Notes under the pieces: generated by a model
What the model was told of the DNA's origin: nothing
Databases searched by the model: none
The model's input: only the letters and a program-made list of their open reading frames with translations
In this document: positions 52,863 through 62,663 of the stretch, piece by piece
Numbering within the stretch: position 1 is the stretch's first letter
How the letters are laid out: every line of letters begins with the position of its first letter
Translations under genes and position numbers: made by a program
Source: Bacteroidales bacterium
GTDB taxonomy: Bacteria; Bacteroidota; Bacteroidia; Bacteroidales; JAIOZK01
Length of the DNA stretch: 64,000 nucleotides
Assembly: GCA_021738625.1 (NCBI GenBank)
Contig: JAIPBS010000010.1
Location: forward strand, 26,924-90,923
Direction of reading: 5' to 3'

Positions 52863-55800
52863 TTAATACGTCTTTTTAACAGGAATCCTGAATTGAACAC
52901 GTGTGCCCTTTACTTGTTCATCAGGATTTTTGATTTCATCAATACTGAATCCAATATTTCTATTGTTTTTTCTTTTCAGGATTTCAAGCCTTTCTTTACA
53001 AATGGAAATAGCCAGGGATTCGTGTCCGGGTCGGCTTTCGCGGTTCAATTTCCCTGAGGCGGTAAGTCCGATGCCGTCATCTTCAACCGTGAAAAGTACG
53101 TATTTGTTTTCAATTTGATAAACTACGTCGATATGGCCCTGCCTGTCGAGATGTTTGATCCCGTGTTCGATGGCGTTTTCAAGAAATGGTTGTGCGAGCA
53201 TGGGGGGGATGAGAAATTCTTCCTCAATCAGGCTTTGATCATAATGAATTGTATAGGTGAATTGATCCTCGAAGCGCAACTTTTGCAACTTCAGGTAAAG
53301 GTCAACGCACTCGTATTCTTTTTCAAAAGGAATGTATTCGTGCCGGCTGTTTTCCAGGATCAGCCGGATGAGATGAGCGAAATCGGAAAGGAAGTTGCCC
53401 GCCAGGTGGGTTTGTTTTGAATAGATATAGTTTTGAATGGCAAACAAAGAGTTAAAAATAAAATGCGGATTCATTTGCAGGCGAAGCAATTTCTGGTTGA
53501 GTTCAACATTTGAAAGAGATAGTCTTAGGCTTTTGATTCGGTTCCACCAGATGACAGCGATCAGCGAAAAAATTAAAACAACCGCCAATAGGATAAACCA
53601 CCAGGTTTTCCAGAAGGGGGGCAGAACAGTTATGGTAGCATAGGTGGCCTGGCTTACCTCTTTGCCGTTTTCTTCAGTAACCATCACCCTGAAATCGTAA
53701 GCACCGGGGCGCACGTTGGTAAATCGCGCCAGCCGCTCCTCGGCCGGCATCTCTATCCATTCTGGATTGAATCCTTCCAGTTTATACAAATAGCGAAATC
53801 CCTGTTTTTCGCCCCATGAATTTGAACCGACTGAAATAGTAAAGAAATTCTCATTGTGATTTAAGGTCACTTTTTCCATCAGGCTCAGATTGGGAATTTT
53901 TACCTTATCGAATACGATGAGCGACGAGAGAAATACATCCGGGAAAGCCTGTATATTGGCAAGTTCCCCGGGGTCGACAATGGCCATGCCGTCCGTCCCC
54001 CCAAACATAATTCTTCCATCCTCCAGCAAAATGGCGGAAGCATTATTCTCTGCAAAATTCAGTTTCACAATATGTGCATATTCGGAAAACTTGTTGAACT
54101 GCAAGTTGTATCGGATCAGACCCTGGTTGGTCATCAGCCAGACATCCGTGTTTTTAATAGGCAGCAGGCCGTAAACTTCCAGCTTCTCAAGCTTTCCTTC
54201 ATGATCTGCCGGTACTGCTTTGAGGCTGCCTTTTTCAATAAAAAACAATCCTTTTGCTCCGATCCACATATTTCCTTCTGTATCCGGTCGGATATCAAAA
54301 ATCTTTTCCTGTTGAAGGCCCGAACCCTCGCTTTCCATAAAACTGACTGAGGTGTCGGTTTCCGGGTCATAAACATGCAGTCCGCCGCTGGTAGTGCCCA
54401 TCCATAATTTGTTGTTATAAAAGTGCAAACAGGTGATCAGTCTGCTTGGAAACCTCAGCTTGAATTTTTCGGAGAGGGAACGACCGAATTTCTCCTGCAG
54501 GGTGTCGAACAGGGTCAATCCTTTTGCTCCCCAGAAACCCACGTACAAATTGCCTTGGTCGTCAAATTCCAGATCGTTGTACCAGTCGCTGTATGTGTTG
54601 TTTTTATTGAAGGTGTATAGCGAAAATTGTTTATTGTCGGGTTCCAGCTTGCCAAATCCCTTGCCGGCCCATAGTCCCAGGTAGATTTTTCCTTTTCCGC
54701 CCGGCTGTATGCATCTGACGTTGCCTGAAACCAATCCGCCGGTATTCTCCGGGTTGAAATGCCTGATTGAATGGTTTCGGGGGTCGTAGCGGTCAACGCC
54801 TTTGTTTTCGGTGCCGATCCAGACCATCCCTTCTTCATCCAGCGCCAGGTCGGTGATCGACGATGAAGCCGGCGTTTCTTTCATCCCCGGAATATGAAAC
54901 AGGTATTCAACGTCCTTTATCCCCGGCTGATAAACAAATACGCCTTTGTTGGTGCTTATCCACAAATGCCTGTAATTGTCTTCAAAGATCTCATAAATGT
55001 AATTGCCGTGCAGTCCCCCGCTGTTCTCCTCATTGGGTTCAAAGATCAGGAGTTCGCCGCTCAGCGGGTTATAACGTCCCAGACCATTTCCCATTCCGAA
55101 CCACAGGCTTCCGTCATGTCCTTCCGCCATGGCCCAACTTGAGGTTTGCATAAACAAGTGGAAATAATTTGAATCGGGATGGTACAGATAGATGCCTCCC
55201 GATGCTCCCATCCAGAAATTTCCTGAGGCGTCTTCATGGAAATAGGACAAATCCAACTGCCTTTTCATCCCGGGAATAATAATTTCATCGCTTACCGGAA
55301 ATCCTTTGAAGCGGTCTGTCTCCTTGTCAAGGTAAAAAGGGCCCACGCCTCTGCCTCCGATCCAGACGGTACCTCTTTTATCGCGGTGAATATCATGGTA
55401 AGGGTAATAGGGCTGGGAGGTGGGGTAGTGTTTATATTGCCCGATCACATCAAGATCCTGGGGATCGATTTTCCACAGCCAACCGTTCAGGCTCTCCAGC
55501 CAAAGCAGGCTGTCACCGTCGGCGTGGATCGCCCGGATGTGGAAGGTGTCGGAGATGGCAGCGTTGGTGTCGGGTCCGATCACAGTTGTGAAGCGGTCGT
55601 TGTTATAATTATAAAGACAAAGTCCGTTGGCCGTTCCGATCCACAGCCTTCCGTTGGGATCCTCCTCAATGCAGTTGGTTTGCGAAGCAGGCAGGGCGCC
55701 GGGGGTCCAGTCCTTGAAATATTGTTTTACCTGGTTGCCGTCAAATTTCGACAGGCAATTTGTTCCCGCCAGCCAGAGGTAACCAAAGCGATCCTGATGG

Positions 55801-55973
55801 ATATCGACGATGGCGCCGCAGTTTTTGCCAAGGTACTTGTTGAAAGAAACAAACTCTGCATAGGGGTTTTTTCTGCTTGTGCTGATTTGCGGTTGCTGAG
55901 CGGATAAAACGGCCCCCATCAAAACATGACAAAGAATAAGCAGCACCATTTTTTTGTGAATGAAAGTCAGCAT
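52863..55973 (-). CDS. Reg_prop/Y_Y_Y sensor with LytS-type histidine kinase
   Basis: 1036 residues (an ATG at 55949 gives a slightly shorter signal). After the signal segment, two seven-bladed Reg_prop propellers (about 45-710) show repeated W-[ILM]-G/W-x-G units such as RLWIGTANGLCLYN and GMVWIGTENKGVDRYD. A Y_Y_Y domain (about 715-795) ends FTNVRPGAYDFRV. One membrane helix follows (WWFILLAVVLIFSLIAVIWW), then His_kinase (LRLQMNPHFIFNSLFAIQNY, the HPF-type phospho-site) and HATPase (PPMLAQPFLENAIEHGI, EDDGIGL). It senses a periplasmic ligand, typically glycan-derived in this class, and phosphorylates the adjacent LytTR regulator. Confidence 0.95.
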   Translation of the reverse strand: MLTFIHKKMVLLILCHVLMGAVLSAQQPQISTSRKNPYAEFVSFNKYLGKNCGAIVDIHQDRFGYLWLAGTNCLSKFDGNQVKQYFKDWTPGALPASQTNCIEEDPNGRLWIGTANGLCLYNYNNDRFTTVIGPDTNAAISDTFHIRAIHADGDSLLWLESLNGWLWKIDPQDLDVIGQYKHYPTSQPYYPYHDIHRDKRGTVWIGGRGVGPFYLDKETDRFKGFPVSDEIIIPGMKRQLDLSYFHEDASGNFWMGASGGIYLYHPDSNYFHLFMQTSSWAMAEGHDGSLWFGMGNGLGRYNPLSGELLIFEPNEENSGGLHGNYIYEIFEDNYRHLWISTNKGVFVYQPGIKDVEYLFHIPGMKETPASSSITDLALDEEGMVWIGTENKGVDRYDPRNHSIRHFNPENTGGLVSGNVRCIQPGGKGKIYLGLWAGKGFGKLEPDNKQFSLYTFNKNNTYSDWYNDLEFDDQGNLYVGFWGAKGLTLFDTLQEKFGRSLSEKFKLRFPSRLITCLHFYNNKLWMGTTSGGLHVYDPETDTSVSFMESEGSGLQQEKIFDIRPDTEGNMWIGAKGLFFIEKGSLKAVPADHEGKLEKLEVYGLLPIKNTDVWLMTNQGLIRYNLQFNKFSEYAHIVKLNFAENNASAILLEDGRIMFGGTDGMAIVDPGELANIQAFPDVFLSSLIVFDKVKIPNLSLMEKVTLNHNENFFTISVGSNSWGEKQGFRYLYKLEGFNPEWIEMPAEERLARFTNVRPGAYDFRVMVTEENGKEVSQATYATITVLPPFWKTWWFILLAVVLIFSLIAVIWWNRIKSLRLSLSNVELNQKLLRLQMNPHFIFNSLFAIQNYIYSKQTHLAGNFLSDFAHLIRLILENSRHEYIPFEKEYECVDLYLKLQKLRFEDQFTYTIHYDQSLIEEEFLIPPMLAQPFLENAIEHGIKHLDRQGHIDVVYQIENKYVLFTVEDDGIGLTASGKLNRESRPGHESLAISICKERLEILKRKNNRNIGFSIDEIKNPDEQVKGTRVQFRIPVKKTY

Positions 55974-56088
55974 ATGATCAAAATCATGTTGGTAAAAATA
56001 AAGGTTTTTGGTGAATGAGGGATGCGAATGTTTTTGAAAGAAAAATTTTGCGTCTGTTTATAAATCCACGAATTATGATAATTGCCAT

Positions 56089-56221
56089 GGGATATCTCGC
56101 TTCGCTCGATATGATAATCCAGGCACAAAAAGAGGGGAGCGGGATGGCGCGCTTCGCGCGCCATCCCGCTCCCCTATCCAATAATACTTACGATGTCATA
56201 TTGAGCGAAGCGAAATATCCC
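56089..56221. repeat. 133-bp nested inverted repeat
   Basis: Outer arms 56089-56114 and 56196-56221 pair over 26 bases with two mismatches and carry the GAGCGAAGCGA core. Inside, 56133-56151 and 56157-56175 form a perfect 19-bp GC-rich stem around a tiny loop. No gene lies inside. Confidence 0.9.
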
Positions 56222-56354
56222 CTTGCTGTGTTTGATCTGTTGACTCTATGGACAGACTCAAATTAAGGTGAGAGGTAAGATTGAAAACAATTCCTTAGAT
56301 TTGTCTGAAGTAAATCAAAGCTGCTGGTCTGTGAATGCTATCGAAAAAGAACTC

Positions 56355-58379
56355 ATGCACCTTTTCAAGACGCGGAATACACTGTTTGTTATATTGTGTT
56401 TTGTGATCCTGGGGACCTTGATCTATTCGAACAGTTTTAAGGCCCATTTTCAGCTTGATGACAGTTATCAGATCATTAAACAGGAGGACGTAGAAGATCT
56501 ATCTGCTTACGGCAACATCAACAAATGGATCAGAATTGACAAATACCGGCCGCTGGCCAAACTCACCCTGGCAATAAACTATGGGATCCACGGTGAGAAA
56601 GTGTTTGGATATCACCTTCTGAATTTGATCATTCATATTTTGTCATCATTTTTCGTTTATCTGCTTCTTGTTGAATTGTTCCGGTCGCCTGTTTTTAAAA
56701 ATGAGCGATTCAGGGCGCATTCCCGCTTGATCGCTTTTTTCTGTGCCCTTCTTTTTCTTGCCCATCCTCTGCAAACGCAATCGGTTACCTATATCATCCA
56801 ACGTATGTCGTCCCTCGCAGGGATGTTTTACTTTTTGTCCGTTTTGTCTTATGTAAAGGCCAGGTTTTCTTTTCTTGAAGGGAACAGAAGATATCTTATG
56901 TGGATTGTAGTAGCTTTTTTAAGTGGAATGGCCGCTTTGCTGAGCAAGCAAAATGCCGTTACTTTCCCTGTGGCCTGGTTGCTGGTGGAGTTGTTTTTTG
57001 TCAGAAGCAAAGAAAACAAGCCGTTTAAGAAGTATCTGATTGCGGGCTTTTCCATAGTCGTGCTGGTTTCTGCTTTGATTATCCTGACCGGTAACCTGCC
57101 CCGGGAAACTTATAAAATTGGACGAATTGAATATCTTTTCACACAATTCAGGGTATTGCTGAAATATCTTCAACTCTCCCTGATCCCCTTCGGCCAGAAC
57201 ATCGATCATGACATTGCCGTTTCGACCACTTATACCGGTTTGCGCGAAATCTTAAGCCTGCTTGCCAATCTCTTTCTTATTGTATTGGGAGTTTTGCTTT
57301 ACAAAAAGCAGCGGCTGATCTCTTTCGGGATTTTCTGGTTTTTTCTCACAGTATCCATTACATCATCCGTCATTCCCATTAGTGATGTAATTTTTGAGCA
57401 CCGGATGTATGTTCCCCTATTGGGGATCATGCTCATCATCGTAAGCCTTGTTTTTCAGCTATCAGCAAAAAGGAGTATAGGTTTTTTCAGCAGGCTCATG
57501 TTGCTTCTCTTTGTTTTTTACGGGATACTTAGCTTTGCCAGGAATGAGGTTTGGGAGACCAGATACAGCCTGTGGAGTGATGCTGCTCAAAAAAGCCCCA
57601 ACCTGCCACGCCCCAAACAAAACCTGGGGAATTCCGCACTTGAAAAAGGAGATTTTCAAGGGGCCATGAAATGGTTCAATGAGGTGATCAGGCTGGACAG
57701 CACTTACCACGATGCTTATTTCAATCGCGCCAATATCAAGTTTCATCTGAAGGATTACAAAGGGGCCGAAAAAGATATGGAACGATTTATTGTTAAACGG
57801 CCTGAAGTGGTGGTTGCCTATGATATACTTGGAAAAATAAAAATGCACCTGGGAGAGCATGACGAGGCCATCCGCTTGTTCAACAGATTATTAAACAAGG
57901 ATTCGACTTTCGGTCTGGCCTATATCAACAGGGGGAAAGCCAAAATGTACCTGAATAGATACCGGCCGGCTATTTCTGATTTTCTTAAAGCTGCCGAACT
58001 GGGCGTTACCGTTGCTGATGCATATAATTTTGCCGGTCAATGTTACATCTATATTCAACAACCTGAAAAAGCCCTTGAGTTTTTCAGCAGGGCAATAGAG
58101 GCAAATCCTGCTTTGGCCAGGGCTTATTTCAACAGGGGATACTTGTTTACCCAAAGAAAGGAAATTGAAAGAGGTTTGCAAGATTTCAACCGAGCCATCC
58201 AACTTGACCCAAAGCAATATCCGGCATATAAGGGGCGAGGGATCATCTTTTACTGGAAGGGACAATACGAGCAAGCTTACCACGACCTGTTAACAGCACG
58301 AAAGGCCGGAGTTGATATCCCGGAAGATCTGATGCAGGATGTGCAGCAAAAGCTTGCTGCCGGTAGTGAAGGAGAATAA
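56355..58379 (+). CDS. TMTC-like membrane protein with TPR domain
   Basis: 674 residues from the ATG at 56355; a GTG at 56268 in frame would add 29 polar residues and is less likely. About ten membrane helices (about 10-415) with lumen-facing motifs HFQLDDSYQI, YRPLAKLTLAINYGIHG and EHRMYVPLLGI are followed by seven or so TPRs (about 430-665, e.g. HDAYFNRANIKFHLKDYKGA). This is the architecture of TMTC-type GT-C transferases that use lipid-linked sugars. In bacteria the acceptor is unknown. The DD motif in the first loop is the expected catalytic site. A paralog lies at 60570-62387, and a GT-C-like gene follows by 9 bases. Confidence 0.85.
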   Translation: MHLFKTRNTLFVILCFVILGTLIYSNSFKAHFQLDDSYQIIKQEDVEDLSAYGNINKWIRIDKYRPLAKLTLAINYGIHGEKVFGYHLLNLIIHILSSFFVYLLLVELFRSPVFKNERFRAHSRLIAFFCALLFLAHPLQTQSVTYIIQRMSSLAGMFYFLSVLSYVKARFSFLEGNRRYLMWIVVAFLSGMAALLSKQNAVTFPVAWLLVELFFVRSKENKPFKKYLIAGFSIVVLVSALIILTGNLPRETYKIGRIEYLFTQFRVLLKYLQLSLIPFGQNIDHDIAVSTTYTGLREILSLLANLFLIVLGVLLYKKQRLISFGIFWFFLTVSITSSVIPISDVIFEHRMYVPLLGIMLIIVSLVFQLSAKRSIGFFSRLMLLLFVFYGILSFARNEVWETRYSLWSDAAQKSPNLPRPKQNLGNSALEKGDFQGAMKWFNEVIRLDSTYHDAYFNRANIKFHLKDYKGAEKDMERFIVKRPEVVVAYDILGKIKMHLGEHDEAIRLFNRLLNKDSTFGLAYINRGKAKMYLNRYRPAISDFLKAAELGVTVADAYNFAGQCYIYIQQPEKALEFFSRAIEANPALARAYFNRGYLFTQRKEIERGLQDFNRAIQLDPKQYPAYKGRGIIFYWKGQYEQAYHDLLTARKAGVDIPEDLMQDVQQKLAAGSEGE

Positions 58380-58388
58380 TTTTTTTGA

Positions 58389-59567
58389 ATGATGAAAGGG
58401 GCTTCCAAAACAATCATTCTATCCTGGTTTATCCTGGCTCAGGTTGCAAACTTTTTTTTACCTGAAAGGCCTGTCTGGGATGAAAATCTATTCCTGGATG
58501 AGGTCATGCGTTTCGGTGAGAATTATGTCCCTGCCCTTGATGAAATACGCACTTTGCAATCCCCGATGGGGCCGGTTTACTTTGTCATATACGGCTTGAT
58601 GGCAAAGCTGACCGGTTTTTCCCTGTTCTGGATGCGCAGCCTGCATCTGGTTTTGGGTTTGTTTTTGCTGCTGACCGTTGACCGGTTGCTGAAGAGATGC
58701 CGCCATCGAGTGATTCTGATGCTGATTTTTATCCTGAACCCCTATTTTCTCATCATGATCGCACCATTATTATATACGGATGTGATCGGGCTTATTTTTG
58801 TGTTTGCAGGCATGCTTTTTTTTACAGAGTATAAAAACTTTGTTTTAGCTGGTATAATATGGGGTTTTGCGATCTGCACCCGTCAGCTTTTTGTGATCGT
58901 TCCGCTTGCTGCCCTTGCTTTTGAATTGTATCATTTTATTGTGAATAAAGAAGTCCGATGGCGGGCCTTGCCGTCCGGGTTTATTCCTTTCATTATGTTT
59001 GTGCCATTGTTTGTGTTGTGGGGATATGATCTAAATAGCGGAGCTTTCGGTGGTGGACGATTCGAAGAAAATACTTGGGCGGCATTTTCATTTTCCCTTA
59101 AGGCTTTCAATTACTCCCTGATACTGCTTGGGATATATGCCATCCCGGTGCTTTACAGGAAGTTCGGTTTTATTTTTCTCAAACCCTCTTATCCGCTTGC
59201 AGCCCTGGCCCTGCTATTAAGCATTGCAGGTTTTCCGGTGAATGTGAACAGCGGGATACAATATGGGAACCTCCCGGACACTGCAGGATTGCTTGATATT
59301 CTTTTTACTAAGCTTTGGTATTTAAAATATGTGATCGTGCCGGCCTTGTTGTATTGGGGGCTTATTTATCTGATCGAATCCGTACGTATATTTATTAAAG
59401 GAAAGTCGGTTTTTTTAGTCTTCCTGGTTTTCTTATTTATTATTCTGGAAACTGTTTATTCTTATTGCTGGGATAAACATTTTATTCTTGTAATTCCAAT
59501 TGTATTTATGATTTCCGATAAGATTAGAAAGGATGAGTTTAAACTTATTTCTTTGAGGGCGGGCTAA
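58389..59567 (+). CDS. GT-C-like integral membrane glycosyltransferase
   Basis: 392 residues with ten or eleven membrane helices. The first extracytoplasmic loop contains WDENLFLDEV and LQSPMGPVYFV, an acidic-loop pattern like ALG10/GT-C enzymes. Other recognisable points are ICTRQLFVIVP and YCWDKHFILVIP. No exact family is certain. Directly downstream of the TMTC-like gene, so probably the same pathway: transfer of sugars from polyprenyl phosphate to proteins or glycans in the periplasm. Its end overlaps the convergent pseudogene by 23 bases. Confidence 0.7.
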   Translation: MMKGASKTIILSWFILAQVANFFLPERPVWDENLFLDEVMRFGENYVPALDEIRTLQSPMGPVYFVIYGLMAKLTGFSLFWMRSLHLVLGLFLLLTVDRLLKRCRHRVILMLIFILNPYFLIMIAPLLYTDVIGLIFVFAGMLFFTEYKNFVLAGIIWGFAICTRQLFVIVPLAALAFELYHFIVNKEVRWRALPSGFIPFIMFVPLFVLWGYDLNSGAFGGGRFEENTWAAFSFSLKAFNYSLILLGIYAIPVLYRKFGFIFLKPSYPLAALALLLSIAGFPVNVNSGIQYGNLPDTAGLLDILFTKLWYLKYVIVPALLYWGLIYLIESVRIFIKGKSVFLVFLVFLFIILETVYSYCWDKHFILVIPIVFMISDKIRKDEFKLISLRAG

Positions 59568-60560
59568 ACATTCTTTCAGGGACATCGGCATTCGGTTCTG
59601 CAAAAATATGCCAATAGGCTTTTTTAGTCATGCTGTCTCTGTGGAAGATGCCTTTTGCATACTGGTATGTCTGGAGAAGATTAACCGCAATGAAAAACGC
59701 GACTGCAAGCAACAAAAGGACCCATATTATCAATGATCTCTTAAGAACATAATTAATAAATACCGCCATCGGAAAGGCAAGAAAGACATAAGACTCAACC
59801 AGCGCCCTGGCGCCGAATCCGCCACCGTACCACCAGGTTTCCCAACTGAAAACAATATAAAGGTTGATGATGAAAAAAGATAAAACAGGCAGCAGAAAGC
59901 TGCGGTATTTTCTGTTAAATAGCAAGAAAAGGCCGGCAATGGAGAAAAGCATCACTGGGCTGTAAACAAGCCATCCCTTCCTGTAACTCAACAATCCGTT
60001 TAGGATTTCAGGCTGAAGGAAGTTAAATCCTTCGTTTTGATAGGAATAGTAGATCCAGGAACCCGTCATGGTTTTCCAGTAATAAAGTTGAGGTGCAATG
60101 ATAATCAGCATGGCCATGATAAAAGGGATCAGGTGCGGCAGCTTTTTTCGCAGCAGATCAAAACGTTCATTGAAAGCGCTTTTGCCGTATACTCCCCACA
60201 AAAAAACCGGAATGATTACAATGGAATTGGTGGGCCTGATCAGTACGATCAGGCCGAAAACCAAACCCACAAGAAGATATGTCTTCCAGCGGGGATTAAT
60301 AAAGTACCGGATCGAAAGATGCAGGAACAGGGCGAACAGAAAAAAACTGTACACCTGGCTCATGCCGCCCTCAGCAACCGCGTAGTTAAAGAAATTTGAG
60401 GCGAAGGCAATGCAAATCAGAACCAGGGCGGTAACAATGTCCTGAGAGTGGTTTTCGCAATATTTTAGAAACCAAATACAATCCAACCAGGCCATAGATC
60501 ATGCCGCCAAATAAAATAAACGCCCCGCAAAAGTTTGAGAAGGGATCTTTGTCAGGTTTC
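59545..60560 (-). pseudogene. truncated, frameshifted GT-C-like membrane protein
   Basis: The intact frame (59545-60495) encodes 316 residues with eight or so membrane helices, including LVGLVFGLIVLIRPTNSIV and IVFSWETWWYGGGFGARALV, typical of the C-terminal two-thirds of Bacteroidota GT-C membrane proteins. Its apparent N-terminus (MAWLDCIWFLKY) is out of frame translation: in the next frame the same DNA gives GGMIYGLVGLYLVSKIL, a normal preceding helix, so a one-base frameshift lies near 60455-60468. The N-terminal portion that would hold the acidic catalytic loop is missing; the neighbouring gene begins instead. I read it as inactive. Confidence 0.7.
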
Positions 60561-60569
60561 TGATCTTGA

Positions 60570-62387
60570 TCATTTGTCTTTTACAAAATTCAGATAGGGT
60601 TTGGGCACTTTTAGTTTGTTTTGTTGTGCGATCTGAATGTACTGTTTCATTTTCTGAACGTCTTTCAGGCGATAATAGATCTCAACCAGATTCAGGTAGA
60701 TTTGCTTTCGGGACGGATCAAGCTGAACCGCCCTGAGAAAGTCCTCGCCACTCTGCCTGTATTTTTTCAGGGCATAATTTACCTGACCCCGGTAAATAAA
60801 TGCTTCAACGTCATTTGACACTTTAAGGATGTATTTGTTTAGATCATTCAATGCCCTGTGATATTTTTCCAGTTGAAGATAAGATACACCTCTCAGATAG
60901 AAAATATAGTCGTGCTCACGGCCGGGAATATCAACGGCCCGGGTGAAGTTTTCTGCAGCCTTACCGAATTGTCTTTTATTGTAGAAAACCATGCCTCGAT
61001 TCAACCAGCCATGATAGTAAGAAGAGTCAACAGCTATGGCACGTTCAAAATATTTCATTGCCCTGTCGAGGTCTGTGGTGACATAGGTCCTGCCGATATA
61101 AACCAGGGCTCTTTTGTTATTCGGGTTCTCTTCAAGGCTGCTTAGCCATATCGTGGTGTTGTTTTCCCAGTCGGCATTTCTGTTATAGGTCCTGATCCCC
61201 AATAACACCAGAACCAGCCCCAGTACCATGGCAAACCTTGTTAAATGTTTTCTGAAAAGCAAATAGATGAGATTGATAAGGACCAATGAAATACCGAACA
61301 TTGGTAAGTACATGCGGTGTTCCATCATGGGATCGGAAATGGGGATAATGCTCGATTCAATCGAGATGGTGATGAAGAACCAGGCAATACCAAAGGAGAT
61401 CAACGGCTGTTTTTTATACAGCCAGATTGCCACAGCAATAAGCAGAAGGATCAATATCAAACCGCTGGTTTCCTGCAGCCCAAGGAGGTTTTGAGAGATG
61501 TTTATGCCATGATCAATGTTGAGGTTAAATGGGAAAATCACCAGTCCCAGATACAACAGGTAAACCCTAAACTGTGTTATGAGATATTGCAACCGGCTGA
61601 TGCTTTCGGTTTCTTTTGGCAGCAATCCGAACAGCAAAACTGAGATCAGGGCAAGCAGAATGAGTCCCCCCAGGATCGAAAGAAATTTCACATCCTTTTT
61701 CCCGTTTTCTCTTCGGATAAAGAAAAAATCAATAAACCACCACATCAGCGGGAGGGTGGCTGCATTTTGTTTTGAAAGCAAAGCCAAAAATGCTGAGATC
61801 ACCGCAGCGCCATAAAAAAGCAAGTTCCTGTTATGGATACCGTTTTTCATATGATCCAGGCGGGCCTGCAAGTAAAACCAAATAGACATAATATAAAACA
61901 AAGCCACCAATATGGTGATCCTTTGACTTACATAGGTTGCTGCCATAGTCTGCAATGGATGCAGTGCAAACAACAGTGCAATTCCCAATGCGATGTATGT
62001 TCTGTTTTTATCCGCAAGCGTATTTGATTTCAGTTTGAGAAGTTTGTTGGCCAGGCTATACACAAGCATGCAGGAAAGCAAGTGAAGAATCAGGTTGAAA
62101 AGGTGATAACCTGTCGGTTTAAGGCCATGCAGGGAATAATTAATGGCAAAAGTAAAGTAGGCCAGCGGTCGGTTATGGATGTTAGTCCAGTCGTTTAAGT
62201 CATCAAAATCTGCGAAGGACCTGATCTGGCTGTTTTTAAGAATACTCGTCTCATCATCGAAATGGAATCCGGTGTTCAGGGTATTGCTGTATGCAATCAT
62301 GACAGCTACTACCAGGATCAGATAGGGCAGGTACTTACGCCATCCCCTGCGTTTAACTTTGCTTGATTTCGTTTCGCTTTTTTTCAT
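60570..62387 (-). CDS. TMTC-like membrane protein with TPR domain, second paralog
   Basis: 605 residues from the ATG at 62387, just before a basic stretch (KSSKVKRRGWRKYLP); an upstream in-frame ATG at 62444 overlaps the promoter. About ten membrane helices with GFHFDDETSILK, NRPLAYFTFAINYSLHG and EHRMYLPMFGI are followed by about five TPRs (YHGWLNRGMVFYNKRQFGKA). It aligns along its length with the 56355 protein, with fewer TPRs. Same predicted activity, a lipid-sugar-dependent GT-C transferase. Its stop is next to the truncated GT-C pseudogene. Confidence 0.85.
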   Translation of the reverse strand: MKKSETKSSKVKRRGWRKYLPYLILVVAVMIAYSNTLNTGFHFDDETSILKNSQIRSFADFDDLNDWTNIHNRPLAYFTFAINYSLHGLKPTGYHLFNLILHLLSCMLVYSLANKLLKLKSNTLADKNRTYIALGIALLFALHPLQTMAATYVSQRITILVALFYIMSIWFYLQARLDHMKNGIHNRNLLFYGAAVISAFLALLSKQNAATLPLMWWFIDFFFIRRENGKKDVKFLSILGGLILLALISVLLFGLLPKETESISRLQYLITQFRVYLLYLGLVIFPFNLNIDHGINISQNLLGLQETSGLILILLLIAVAIWLYKKQPLISFGIAWFFITISIESSIIPISDPMMEHRMYLPMFGISLVLINLIYLLFRKHLTRFAMVLGLVLVLLGIRTYNRNADWENNTTIWLSSLEENPNNKRALVYIGRTYVTTDLDRAMKYFERAIAVDSSYYHGWLNRGMVFYNKRQFGKAAENFTRAVDIPGREHDYIFYLRGVSYLQLEKYHRALNDLNKYILKVSNDVEAFIYRGQVNYALKKYRQSGEDFLRAVQLDPSRKQIYLNLVEIYYRLKDVQKMKQYIQIAQQNKLKVPKPYLNFVKDK

Positions 62388-62419
62388 CTCATAGAAAGTT
62401 GTTCCTGTGCTGTGTGCCT

Positions 62420-62427
62420 CAAATGTA
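62420..62427 (-). promoter_or_regulatory. -7 element of second TMTC-like gene (TACATTTG)
   Basis: TACATTTG on the minus strand, 32 bases upstream of the chosen ATG and overlapping the rejected upstream start at 62444 side. Confidence 0.55.
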
Positions 62428-62663
62428 CAAACTTTTGAAAACAACCAGCCGGGGTCTCGAAGAATTAATCAATGTTTAACATATTGTATTATAGAGCATA
62501 GCGAATGAATCTTGATTTTTTTCGTTAGCTGCCTGTTGTTTGGATGGCTTTTTTTTACTATCATTGTTGTAAGTATGATTAACCAAAACCGGATGAGCTA
62601 TGAAATCTCATCAGATAATAAGAGTTACAACAACTGAAGAAAATCTTACCAAAACCTGATGCT

